Part shown: positions 44,943 to 51,485 of the stretch, piece by piece
Numbering within the stretch: the first letter of the stretch is position 1
How the letters are laid out: the number at the start of each line of letters is the position of its first letter
Assembly (NCBI GenBank): GCA_015686845.1
Contig: JADPRS010000026.1
Coordinates: 1 to 51,485, forward strand
Reading direction: 5' to 3'
Length of the DNA stretch: 51,485 bases
Origin: Lutibacter sp. B2
GTDB taxonomy: Bacteria > Bacillota > Clostridia > Peptostreptococcales > Thermotaleaceae
Program-made: the position numbers and the translations under genes
Notes under the pieces: generated by a model
The model's input: only the letters and a program-made list of their open reading frames with translations
Told to the model about the DNA's origin: nothing
The model's database searches: none

Positions 44943-46292
44943 ATGGAGACAAAACAAAAAACAACTGAAAGGGAGCAGTGGGGATCTAAAACGGGATTTT
45001 TGCTTGCGGCTGCAGGATCTGCTGTAGGATTAGGAAATCTTTGGAAATTTCCATATATGGCTGGTAAAAATGGTGGAGGAGTATTCGTATTTGTGTACAT
45101 TGCTATACTAGTTACGATAGGATTTACATTAATGGCTGGAGAACTAACATTAGGAAGATATACACAATTAAATGCCCTTGGAGCATATAGAAAAATAAGT
45201 AAAAAGCTTACTTGGGTTGGTGCAATGGGCGTATTAACTGCATTCTTAATTTTATCATATTATAGTGTTATCGGTGGATGGGTAATAAATTATATCATTA
45301 AATCAGTTACAGGAGCTATTAGTATATCAGATACAGAAACCCTAGGTAATATGTTTGGTACAATGATTTCTAATCCAATTCAACCTATTTTATATCATGC
45401 TGTATTTATGATTATAACGTTAGTGATTGTTTTTGGAGGAATCGGAGATGGAATTGAAAAAGCAAGTAAAATAATGATGCCTGCACTATTTATAATGATT
45501 ATAGCATTAGCTATTCGTTCAGTAACTTTACCGGGAGCTAGTGCTGGATTAGAATTTTTCTTAAAACCTGATTTTTCAAAATTGAGTATAGGATTAGTAC
45601 TAGATGCACTAGGTCAAGTGTTTTTCTCCTTAAGTTTAGGAATGGGCATTATAATTACCTATGGAAGTTATTTACCTAAAAATGAGAATATACCACAAAG
45701 TGCAGTGTTTATTCCAGTGGTGGATACAGCTGTTGCACTACTTGCGGGATTTGCAATTTTACCAGCAGTATTTGCACTAGGATTTGAGCCAAGTGCAGGA
45801 CCAGGGCTTATGTTTGTAACATTGCCAGCAGTATTTGCGAAGATGCCATTTGGATCATTGTTTGCATTATTGTTCTTCGTATTAGTACTATTAGCAGCAT
45901 TGACATCTTCTATTTCACTGCTTGAAGTTTGTGTATCTTATGTAGTAGATGAATGGAAATGGAGTCGTAAAAAAACCACTATGGTATTAGCATTAGCTAT
46001 ATTTTTAATAGGTGTTCCTACATCATTATCATTTGGACCATGGGCAGATATTAAAATATTTGGAAAAAATTTCTTTGACTTATATGATTTCATTACAAGC
46101 AATGTGTTCCTTCCACTTGGTGGACTTATGTCGTGTATAACCATTGGATGGGTATGGGGAACAGATAATGCTATAAAAGAAGCGACTAGTAATGGAAAAG
46201 TTAAATTTGCGTTAGCTAAAGTTTGGTGTTTTTTAATTAAATGGGTAGCACCAGTAGCTATTGGAATTGTATTTTACCGTTCAATATTTTAA
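44943..46292 (+). CDS. Neurotransmitter:sodium symporter (NSS) family amino-acid transporter
   Basis: A 449-aa LeuT-fold Na+-coupled importer with 11-12 membrane segments. The family signature is at the start: WGSKTGFLLAAAGSAVGLGNLWKFPYMAGKNGGG. FFSLSLGMGIIITYGSYLP near residue 230 is the Na2-site region. Bacterial relatives take up hydrophobic amino acids. The T-box in front, read as isoleucine-specific, points to isoleucine or other branched-chain substrates. The start is the ATG after GGGGGT; an upstream ATG at 44859 lacks a ribosome site and lies in the T-box tail. Confidence 0.92.
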   Translation: METKQKTTEREQWGSKTGFLLAAAGSAVGLGNLWKFPYMAGKNGGGVFVFVYIAILVTIGFTLMAGELTLGRYTQLNALGAYRKISKKLTWVGAMGVLTAFLILSYYSVIGGWVINYIIKSVTGAISISDTETLGNMFGTMISNPIQPILYHAVFMIITLVIVFGGIGDGIEKASKIMMPALFIMIIALAIRSVTLPGASAGLEFFLKPDFSKLSIGLVLDALGQVFFSLSLGMGIIITYGSYLPKNENIPQSAVFIPVVDTAVALLAGFAILPAVFALGFEPSAGPGLMFVTLPAVFAKMPFGSLFALLFFVLVLLAALTSSISLLEVCVSYVVDEWKWSRKKTTMVLALAIFLIGVPTSLSFGPWADIKIFGKNFFDLYDFITSNVFLPLGGLMSCITIGWVWGTDNAIKEATSNGKVKFALAKVWCFLIKWVAPVAIGIVFYRSIF

Positions 46293-46299
46293 TAAAAAA

Positions 46300-46329
46300 T
46301 AAAGGCTGTATCGAAAGATACAGCTTTTT
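46300..46329 (+). terminator. Terminator after the NSS transporter gene
   Basis: AAGGCTGTATC pairs with GATACAGCTT around a GAAA tetraloop, followed by TTTT. Confidence 0.88.
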
Positions 46330-46404
46330 ATATTTACAGTAATAAATGTGATATAATATGTTGAAAATATAGTATTATAGGAACTTTAAGAAAGGAAGTA
46401 AAAA

Positions 46405-48003
46405 ATGATTCGAATAAATGAAATTAAACTATCTTTAGATGATGATATTAATGTTATTAGAAAAAAAATTACAAAAAAACTTGGGATACCTTTTGATGAA
46501 ATTATAAGTTATAGCGTGTTTAGAGAATCTATTGACGCAAGAAATAAAAGCCAAATATTTTTTGTATATATTGTAGATGTGAACGTTAAAAATGAAGAAA
46601 AAATATTGAAGAAAGTAAAAGGAATTAGCAAATCTCCCCAGTTAGCCTATATAGATGTACCATCAGGAGAAAAAACATTGAAAGATAGACCAGTTATAAT
46701 TGGTAGTGGACCAGCTGGAATGTTTGCAGGACTTTTATTAGCAAAAAGAGGATATAATCCAATTATACTTGAAAGAGGAGAAGATGTAGATAATAGGACC
46801 AAATCCATAGATCAGTTTTGGAATGAAAGAAAGTTAAATAAAGAGTCAAATGTACAATTTGGAGAAGGTGGAGCAGGAACTTTCTCAGATGGGAAATTAA
46901 CGACTAGAATCAAAGATAAGCGGTGTAGAAAAGTGTTAGAGGAATTTGTAGAGGCTGGAGCACCTAAAGAAATATTATATTCACAGAAGCCTCATATTGG
47001 AACGGATATATTAAAAAGTGTAGTTAAAAATATGAGAAAAATCATAGAATACCATGGTGGAGAGGTTTTATTTAATAGTAAAGTAACGAATATAATAGTA
47101 GAAAATAATATAGTAAAAGAAGTAGAAATTAATAATAGTGAAAAAATAAAAGCTTCTGATGTGATTTTGGCAATAGGTCATAGTGCAAGAGATACCTATC
47201 ATATGCTTAATAATATTGGGGTGAAGATTACTCAAAAGCCTTTTTCTATAGGGGTTAGAATAGAACATCCTCAACAATTGATTAATGAATCACAATATAA
47301 AAAATTTGCCAATCATCCAAGATTAGGAGCAGCAGATTATAGATTAACATATACGACTATAAATAAACGAGCAGTTTATACATTTTGTATGTGTCCAGGA
47401 GGGAGTGTAGTTGCAGCAGCTTCTGAGGAAAATATGGTAGTAACGAATGGAATGAGTGAATACAACAGAGATAAGGAAAATGCTAATAGTGCAATGCTTG
47501 TTCAAGTAAATACAAGTGATTTTGAAAGTGATCATCCATTAGCAGGGGTAGAGTTTCAAAGGAAATGGGAAAGAGCAGCATTTGAAGTAGGGGGTAAAAA
47601 TTATAATGCACCTGCCCAATTGGTAGAAGATTTTCTTGCTAATCGTAGTTCTGATAAAGATGGAGAAGTAAAACCATCATATCAACCAGGTGTAACTTGG
47701 ACAGACTTAGGTCAGTGTCTACCCACATTTGTATCAGAAGGTTTAAAAGAAGCTATAGTAGAGATGAATAAAAGGTTAAAAGGTTTTGCCTTAGGGGATG
47801 CTGTTATGACAGGTGTGGAAACTAGAAGTTCAGCACCTATCAGAATCGAGAGGAATTTTGATACATTAGAAAGTACAAATATAGAAGGTTTATATCCTAT
47901 TGGAGAAGGCAGTGGGTATGCAGGAGGGATTGTATCTGCAGCAGTAGATGGAGTGAAAATGGCTGAGCTTATTATAAGTAAATATAGATCTTTAGAAAAG
48001 TAA
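46405..48003 (+). CDS. FAD-dependent oxidoreductase, COG2509 type
   Basis: A 532-aa protein. An N-terminal about 80-residue alpha/beta domain precedes the FAD-binding Rossmann fold, VIIGSGPAGMFAGLLLAKRGY at about 96-116. ERGEDVDNRTKSIDQFW and FGEGGAGTFSDGKLTTR follow, which typify the uncharacterised FAD-dependent dehydrogenases of COG2509. The C-terminal GLYPIGEGSGYAGGIVSAAVDG returns to the FAD site. The reaction is not known. ATG behind AAAGGAAG. Monocistronic by its flanking terminators. Confidence 0.9.
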   Translation: MIRINEIKLSLDDDINVIRKKITKKLGIPFDEIISYSVFRESIDARNKSQIFFVYIVDVNVKNEEKILKKVKGISKSPQLAYIDVPSGEKTLKDRPVIIGSGPAGMFAGLLLAKRGYNPIILERGEDVDNRTKSIDQFWNERKLNKESNVQFGEGGAGTFSDGKLTTRIKDKRCRKVLEEFVEAGAPKEILYSQKPHIGTDILKSVVKNMRKIIEYHGGEVLFNSKVTNIIVENNIVKEVEINNSEKIKASDVILAIGHSARDTYHMLNNIGVKITQKPFSIGVRIEHPQQLINESQYKKFANHPRLGAADYRLTYTTINKRAVYTFCMCPGGSVVAAASEENMVVTNGMSEYNRDKENANSAMLVQVNTSDFESDHPLAGVEFQRKWERAAFEVGGKNYNAPAQLVEDFLANRSSDKDGEVKPSYQPGVTWTDLGQCLPTFVSEGLKEAIVEMNKRLKGFALGDAVMTGVETRSSAPIRIERNFDTLESTNIEGLYPIGEGSGYAGGIVSAAVDGVKMAELIISKYRSLEK

Positions 48004-48008
48004 GTGGA

Positions 48009-48050
48009 AACTATGATAATTTCTTTTAGGAGAAATATCATAGTTTTTTT
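48009..48050 (+). terminator. Terminator after the FAD oxidoreductase gene
   Basis: AACTATGATAATTTCT pairs with AGAAATATCATAGTT (48031-48045) with one unpaired base, followed by eight Ts. Confidence 0.88.
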
Positions 48051-48136
48051 TATTTTTATTAAATAATACACAAGTAACATATCTATTGCATAAGATATAG
48101 TAATGCTATAAAAGTATTTGGAGGGAGGTATCATGA

Positions 48137-48718
48137 ATGTTAGAGGATCATGAAAATGGGGTATTAGATGAAGAAGTAGAAGTCTCAAATGTTAAGGATT
48201 TAGAAAAAAAAGAGCAAAATTTTTATGAAAATATAATTTCAAGTTTATCTAATAAAGATATATTATTGCCGATAGCGTTTTTGATGATGTTGACAAAGGC
48301 CGAAAATAAATCATTTGTTTTTAAAAATGAGTACTTAGGAGACAAATTAAAAGGATTTATTGCTGAAAGTGAAAATATGATAGATATGTTCCAACAAATT
48401 AGCAAGTATTTACAGAATCAAAAAGAGTTAGAATCTGATGGTAGAAAATTAGCTAATGAAAACAATAAAAAGCCCATAGAACTATTAGAGGTTATTAAAC
48501 CTTATGTTCATACAAATGAAAAAGATAAAATTGATAAAGTATTAAAGGTTAACGAAAAAATTGGAAGATTAAAAGATAAAAAGAACACAAAAAGAAATAT
48601 GATTGAAGATGTTGAGAATATAACAGAAATTTTAGAAACACTTAAAGTGGATAAAGGAGTGCAAGTGAGAAAAGCACTAGATAAAGCGAAAGATATAATG
48701 CAAATTTTAAATAGATAA
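48137..48718 (+). CDS. Helical protein of unknown function
   Basis: I do not recognise this 193-aa protein. It is highly charged and almost wholly helical by composition, with one moderately hydrophobic helix (about 37-50, ILLPIAFLMML) and a lysine-rich coiled-coil-like second half (DKIDKVLKVNEKIGRLKDKK). It starts with ATG 48137, 9 nt after GGAGGGA; a nearby ATG at 48133 is followed at once by a stop in its frame. Terminators on both sides make it a single-gene unit. An acidic N-terminus and one weak hydrophobic helix could fit a spore or membrane-associated protein, but nothing decides. Confidence 0.75.
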   Translation: MLEDHENGVLDEEVEVSNVKDLEKKEQNFYENIISSLSNKDILLPIAFLMMLTKAENKSFVFKNEYLGDKLKGFIAESENMIDMFQQISKYLQNQKELESDGRKLANENNKKPIELLEVIKPYVHTNEKDKIDKVLKVNEKIGRLKDKKNTKRNMIEDVENITEILETLKVDKGVQVRKALDKAKDIMQILNR

Positions 48719-48746
48719 AGTTTCTGCAAAAGCAGAAACTTTTTTA
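48719..48746 (+). terminator. Terminator after the helical-protein gene
   Basis: AAGTTTCTGC pairs with GCAGAAACTT around AAAA, followed by TTTTT. Confidence 0.9.
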
Positions 48747-48824
48747 TAATCAATAATCGATGTTAAAATGGTGACTGAATTAAGTTAGATATTTGGGGGA
48801 ATTATATATAAAGATACAAAAACA

Positions 48825-48853
48825 TTGACAATAGATCAAAAATGATTTAAAAT
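48825..48853 (+). promoter_or_regulatory. Promoter of the HesB-like selenoprotein operon
   Basis: -35 TTGACA (48825-48830), 17-bp spacer, -10 TAAAAT (48848-48853). The transcript would begin near 48860 and start with the hairpin at 48865-48884. Confidence 0.75.
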
Positions 48854-48864
48854 AAAATTAAAGA

Positions 48865-48884
48865 TACCCCCTCTGAGAGGGGTA
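48865..48884 (+). promoter_or_regulatory. Leader hairpin just before the selenoprotein ribosome site
   Basis: TACCCCCTC pairs with GAGGGGTA with one bulged C and a 3-nt loop. It ends directly before the AGGGAGG ribosome site and begins at about the expected transcription start. A GC-rich hairpin in this AT-rich region could stabilise the mRNA or gate ribosome access. Confidence 0.55.
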
Positions 48885-48898
48885 GGGAGGTTTCAAAT

Positions 48899-49210
48899 AT
48901 GAAGATAGTCATATCAGAAAAAGCAAAAGCTATGATAAATGAGCAATTAGAAGATAAAAACAAAAAAAGAGAAGATACTTTTTTAAGAATATTTATTAAA
49001 GGAATGGGATGAGGTGGCCCTACATTTGGGGTTGCTCTGGAAGAGCAAGAAGATAAAGAAAAAGATTATTATGAAGAAACGAATGGACTAAAAATCGTAG
49101 TTGAAAAAGATTTATTAGACCAATTTAAAAGTTTTCAAATTGATTATTCAGATAGTTGGTTTAGAAAAGGATTTAGTATTCAGACTGGAACGGGAGGGTC
49201 TGGCTGCTAA
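48899..49210 (+). CDS. HesB-like selenoprotein (Sec38 encoded by TGA)
   Basis: A 103-aa HesB/IscA-like protein if the in-frame TGA at 49010-49012 is read as selenocysteine. The first half is MKIVISEKAKAMINEQLEDK then NKKREDTFLRIFIKGMG. TGA follows where HesB-type proteins have cysteine, and then GGPTFGVALEEQ continues the family, ending in GTGGSGC. HesB-like selenoproteins are a known clostridial family. A SECIS-like hairpin starts 19 nt after the TGA. A conventional gene caller would miss or split this gene. Role: iron-sulphur or redox protein of the IscA fold, in line with the Fe-S protein and glutaredoxin downstream. ATG after AGGGAGG. Confidence 0.88.
49032..49048 (+). promoter_or_regulatory. 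SECIS-like hairpin for Sec38
   Basis: TTGCTC (49032-49037) pairs with GAGCAA (49043-49048) around the loop TGGAA, beginning 19 nt after the TGA. Bacterial SECIS elements are short hairpins at this distance with a G in the apical loop that SelB recognises. The GG in this loop fits; the consensus bulge was not checked by folding. Confidence 0.72.
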
Positions 49211-49228
49211 TCTGAAATGGAGGGCAAT

Positions 49229-49720
49229 ATGGTAGCTAAAAAATCTCATCAAAAATGGGCATGGATTTTTATGGTATTATTTATTATACTATCTATTGTA
49301 GATATTCGCTTTGGATGGTTAGGTTTTATATGTATGGGTGCACCTATTTATCATGCAGTACGAGGAAGAGGAAAAATCCATTGTTCGAAATATTGTCCGA
49401 GAGGATCACTGTTAGGTAAATTTTTAAAGGATATTAGTATGGATAATAATTTACCAAAGTCATTGAAAACAAAAACTGTGAAAAATGGATTACTGGCATT
49501 GATGATGACTATGTTTACAATATCTTTGTATCATGGATTTCATGCAGAAAATGTGTTTAGAGCAATAGGGTTTGGGGTATTTAGATTGATGACAGCATCA
49601 TTGGCATTGGGCGTTATTATGGGTATAGTTTTTAAACCAAGAAGTTGGTGTCAAGTATGTCCTATGGGGCATGCTACAGGACTTATTAAAGACGTTCAAG
49701 ATAAGAAGTTAAATGAATAG
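49229..49720 (+). CDS. Membrane iron-sulphur protein (NapH/polyferredoxin-like)
   Basis: A 163-aa membrane protein with hydrophobic segments at about 12-45, 88-108 and 118-140. Two cysteine clusters, CSKYCPRGS (about 53-60) and CQVCPMGH (about 147-154), are the paired C-x3-C-P / C-x2-C-P type found in NapH/NosR/RnfB-like electron carriers. It may pass electrons across or into the membrane. ATG 49229 follows GGAGGG by 4 nt; ATG 49217 has no ribosome site. It lies 18 nt after the HesB-like selenoprotein gene and 22 nt before the glutaredoxin gene, clearly one operon. Confidence 0.82.
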   Translation: MVAKKSHQKWAWIFMVLFIILSIVDIRFGWLGFICMGAPIYHAVRGRGKIHCSKYCPRGSLLGKFLKDISMDNNLPKSLKTKTVKNGLLALMMTMFTISLYHGFHAENVFRAIGFGVFRLMTASLALGVIMGIVFKPRSWCQVCPMGHATGLIKDVQDKKLNE

Positions 49721-49742
49721 GAAACAGTATGAGGAGGAATAA

Positions 49743-49976
49743 ATGATGAGTAAAAATGTAGTAGTATATTCAAGTGATTCATGCATGTATTGTACGGATG
49801 CAAAAGACTATCTTAAGTCTTTAAATGTAGAGTATACAGAAAAAAATGTTTCTAAAGATATGATAGCGAGAAAAGAATTAATGAAGAAAGGTTTCATGAG
49901 CGTACCAGTTATAATAGTAGGAGATGAGACACTTAAAGGTTTTGACAAGGAAAAACTTGATGAACTATTAAAATAA
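49743..49976 (+). CDS. Glutaredoxin-like thiol-disulfide oxidoreductase
   Basis: A 77-aa thioredoxin-fold protein of the glutaredoxin/NrdH size. The redox pair is CMYC (C14-C17), the cis-proline is in SVPVIIVG (about 52-59), and the end is GFDKEKLDELL. It reduces disulfides in partner proteins and can bind Fe-S clusters in some relatives. It is the last gene of the selenoprotein/Fe-S operon, so a role in reducing the selenoprotein or the membrane Fe-S protein is a fair inference. ATG start after GAGGAG, with two adjacent ATGs possible. Confidence 0.93.
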   Translation: MMSKNVVVYSSDSCMYCTDAKDYLKSLNVEYTEKNVSKDMIARKELMKKGFMSVPVIIVGDETLKGFDKEKLDELLK

Positions 49977-49977
49977 T

Positions 49978-50016
49978 AAAAATGCCACAGTTTAATAAAA
50001 ACTGTGGTATTTTTTT
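49978..50016. terminator. Bidirectional terminator between convergent operons
   Basis: AAAAATGCCACAGTTT pairs with AAACTGTGGTATTTTT around a short loop, with A- and T-runs at both sides. It ends the glutaredoxin operon and, on the other strand, the DUF421-DUF4363 pair. Confidence 0.9.
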
Positions 50017-50027
50017 AAAATAGAAAA

Positions 50028-50408
50028 TTAAAATATGTTTTGGATAGAAGGTTTTTGCTGTTCTTGCAATATATTTATTATTTTCATTAAAATATGTATT
50101 TCTTGAATGGACATAGAAATATTTTTGTTTTTAATATAATGTTGAATACGAATGATGCTAAATTCTATATCATAAAGTTGATTTTGATCTGCAAAAAATG
50201 TACATATTTTTATGTGTGATTTCCAATCTTTATGTAATTTTTCTAGTTGTTTAAGTGCACTAGGCCATTGTTTTGTTTGAACTTTTTCTGTTAAATTTTC
50301 AAGTGCTTGAGTACTATCAGCTACAATATATTCAATATCTTGATATATATAAAAGCATCCTGAAAGCATAATGAGAAAAGATAAGGTTGATATTATTATA
50401 ACTTTCAA
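50028..50408 (-). CDS. DUF4363-family membrane-anchored protein
   Basis: A 126-aa protein from TTG 50408, which follows AGGATG by 7 nt on the minus strand. Extending upstream in frame to 50477 would have no ribosome site. After one N-terminal hydrophobic helix (KVIIISTLSFLIMLSGCFYI, with a possible lipobox LSGC), the rest is helical and polar. A size and layout like this, directly after a YetF/DUF421 gene, is the usual DUF4363 arrangement in Firmicutes. Function unknown; a link with sporulation or germination is often assumed. Confidence 0.75.
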   Translation of the reverse strand: MKVIIISTLSFLIMLSGCFYIYQDIEYIVADSTQALENLTEKVQTKQWPSALKQLEKLHKDWKSHIKICTFFADQNQLYDIEFSIIRIQHYIKNKNISMSIQEIHILMKIINILQEQQKPSIQNIF

Positions 50409-50479
50409 AAAATCACATCCTAATTTTAATTTTAGCCATTGTTGACAGTAATACCCTATATTAAAGGGTAAATACAAAA

Positions 50480-51166
50480 CTAGGGTATAATACGTTCATC
50501 TTTGGTTTGTATAAATAGTTTTTGGTCTTGTGTAATAGAGCAAAGTAATACGTTCTTATAATCTGTAATTCCTTTAACTTTTAATTGAGATATAAGCCAT
50601 GAATCTGTAATTTTTGCATAAGAAAGATTCGTTTTATTAATATAACCATCAATAATTAATGTGATTGGTAATCCTTTATAAGTGGATGTAATATTCAAGT
50701 CATCTAGAGTAACAACGTTCTTTTTAGATTTTTTAATAATGCTTAAATCACCATTCGTTTCCATGATAGCGAAATCAATATCTTCTATATTGGGACAATC
50801 CTTTAATCTAATTTGTTGAAGTAAATCATTTATATTAATTCTTAATTGTTTGAGTGCTTTTATTTGTATTACACCTCTTTCGATAAGAACGGTAGGTTTG
50901 CCACAAACAACTCTTCTAAATATAGATGATTTTAATGTTAAAAAGGCTAGAGACACTTGAATAAATAATAAGGAAACGATAGCTAATATACCATGTATTA
51001 AAGGGAAATCTAAATCCTCCATAGGAATACATGCTAACTCAGCGATCATAAGAGTAATAACTAATTCAAAGGGTTGCATTTCTGATAATTCAGATTTACC
51101 CATTAAACGCATCGTAATGAAAACAAGGAAATACAATATAAACGTTCTAATTACAATAACAATCAT
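50480..51166 (-). CDS. YetF/DUF421-family membrane protein
   Basis: A 228-aa protein with three N-terminal transmembrane helices. The FITMRLMGKSELSEMQPFELVITLMIAELA segment (about 17-46) is the family signature (R-x-x-GK-x-ELS...). A cytoplasmic two-part DUF421 domain follows, with GKPTVLIERGVI near 88 and LPITLIIDGYI near 170. Homologues are found near germination and sporulation genes in spore formers, but the molecular role is unknown. The start follows AAAGGATA on the minus strand. It precedes the DUF4363 gene in one operon. Confidence 0.9.
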   Translation of the reverse strand: MIVIVIRTFILYFLVFITMRLMGKSELSEMQPFELVITLMIAELACIPMEDLDFPLIHGILAIVSLLFIQVSLAFLTLKSSIFRRVVCGKPTVLIERGVIQIKALKQLRININDLLQQIRLKDCPNIEDIDFAIMETNGDLSIIKKSKKNVVTLDDLNITSTYKGLPITLIIDGYINKTNLSYAKITDSWLISQLKVKGITDYKNVLLCSITQDQKLFIQTKDERIIP

Positions 51167-51275
51167 ATGAATTATATCCTTTCAAATATAAAAATTAAGT
51201 GAATGATTATATTATGTATAGATGAAGTGTGATTTATTCATTAATATCTTGAAATAAAGGGAAGGTAAAAAAGGG

Positions 51276-51304
51276 TTGACTTATAAAATAAAAGATGATA
51301 AGAT
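51276..51304 (+). promoter_or_regulatory. rRNA operon promoter P1
   Basis: -35 TTGACT, 17-bp spacer, -10 TAAGAT. First of two tandem promoters ahead of the next rRNA operon. Between 51167 and 51275 I see only AT-rich spacer and the divergent DUF421 promoter region. Confidence 0.8.
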
Positions 51305-51376
51305 AGTCTACGTTGTCGCAAAGACAAAGTAATTATTCAGCAAACAACAATCATAAAAAAGAAATTTTGAAAATGG

Positions 51377-51405
51377 TTGACAAGCATAACAAAAGATGTT
51401 AATAT
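51377..51405 (+). promoter_or_regulatory. rRNA operon promoter P2
   Basis: -35 TTGACA, 17-bp spacer, -10 TAATAT. It lies 101 bp after P1, giving the tandem layout usual for Firmicute rrn operons. Confidence 0.85.
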
Positions 51406-51485
51406 AAAGGAGTCGCTAAAAACGACAGACTTTGAACTTTGAAAATTAAACAGTGTAAGAATTAAGCCAGCGCGAAAGCGCAATA
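51406..51485 (+). other. rRNA leader before 16S rRNA (gene itself outside the window)
   Basis: The segment contains a GTCG...CGAC mini-hairpin and the sequence TTTGAACTTTGAAAATTAAA that commonly precedes 16S genes in clostridia. It ends in CAGCGCGAAAGCGC, a GC-rich hairpin. The 16S gene should begin shortly beyond base 51485. Confidence 0.8.

Overview
The window is low-GC (about 30-33% by eye) DNA from a strictly anaerobic, amino-acid-fermenting, endospore-forming clostridium. Supporting signs are CotF-type coat proteins, guanine and T-box riboswitches, a CIRCE element on groESL, sigma-54 promoters, a selenocysteine-decoded HesB-like gene, and amino-acid transporters in place of sugar systems. 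The general look is that of the Alkaliphilus/Crassaminicella part of the Clostridia, but the window cannot fix a genus. It lies between two rRNA operons: base 1 is inside the 3' end of a 5S rRNA, and the right edge is the promoter and leader of another rrn operon.

Region 1 (0.2-16.6 kb) is a histidine-utilisation-like (hut) locus. A PAS-PAS-AAA+-Fis sigma-54 activator comes first, followed by hutU1, a YuiF/NhaC-type permease, a YjiH-like gate-domain membrane protein, a class-III PLP enzyme, then the operon hutU2-hutI-fchA-ftcD-hutH and a second YjiH paralogue. Three near-identical sigma-54 promoters (TGGCACAGT[C/A]ATTGCA) precede hutU1, the permease and hutU2. Each has two copies of a 17-bp palindrome, consensus TGTATAAAATTTATACA, spaced 65-66 bp apart. 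I read these as binding sites of the activator, which would make the locus one regulon. hutU1 and hutU2 share 1753 bp without a visible mismatch, including the promoter. Against family sequences as I remember them, HutH, HutU, HutI and FtcD all carry substitutions at normally invariant active-site positions. My leading hypothesis is that this is a variant Hut pathway for a modified histidine (Ntau-methylhistidine is one candidate). The expected products would be glutamate plus a one-carbon unit on tetrahydrofolate.

Region 2 (16.7-32 kb) is mostly housekeeping: groES-groEL under CIRCE, two spore-coat-like genes, guaB-guaA behind a guanine riboswitch, a membrane protein of unknown function, two tiny conserved proteins, a LysR regulator, purL, a Nudix hydrolase and a BCCT transporter.

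Region 3 (32.2-42.5 kb) is accessory and decaying. A BmrR-like MerR regulator is followed by five promoter-like sites with the 19-bp spacer and dyad typical of MerR-family control. They sit at a B12/radical-SAM gene that has lost a cluster cysteine, at a MATE exporter, and at gene remnants. An IS21 istA remnant lies beside a markedly GC-richer block (35.5-39.1 kb) encoding a 2-hydroxyacyl-CoA dehydratase (two subunits, one frameshifted at an A7 tract) and its ATPase activator. Several nearby genes have nonsense or start-codon lesions.

Region 4 (42.5-51.5 kb) has an L,D-transpeptidase, an Amidase_6-type protein, an NSS symporter under a T-box, a large FAD-dependent oxidoreductase, a helical protein of unknown function, and a redox operon (HesB-like selenoprotein, membrane Fe-S protein, glutaredoxin). 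A YetF/DUF421-DUF4363 pair follows, then the tandem promoters of the next rRNA operon. No tRNA genes, CRISPR arrays, phage modules or replication origin were seen.
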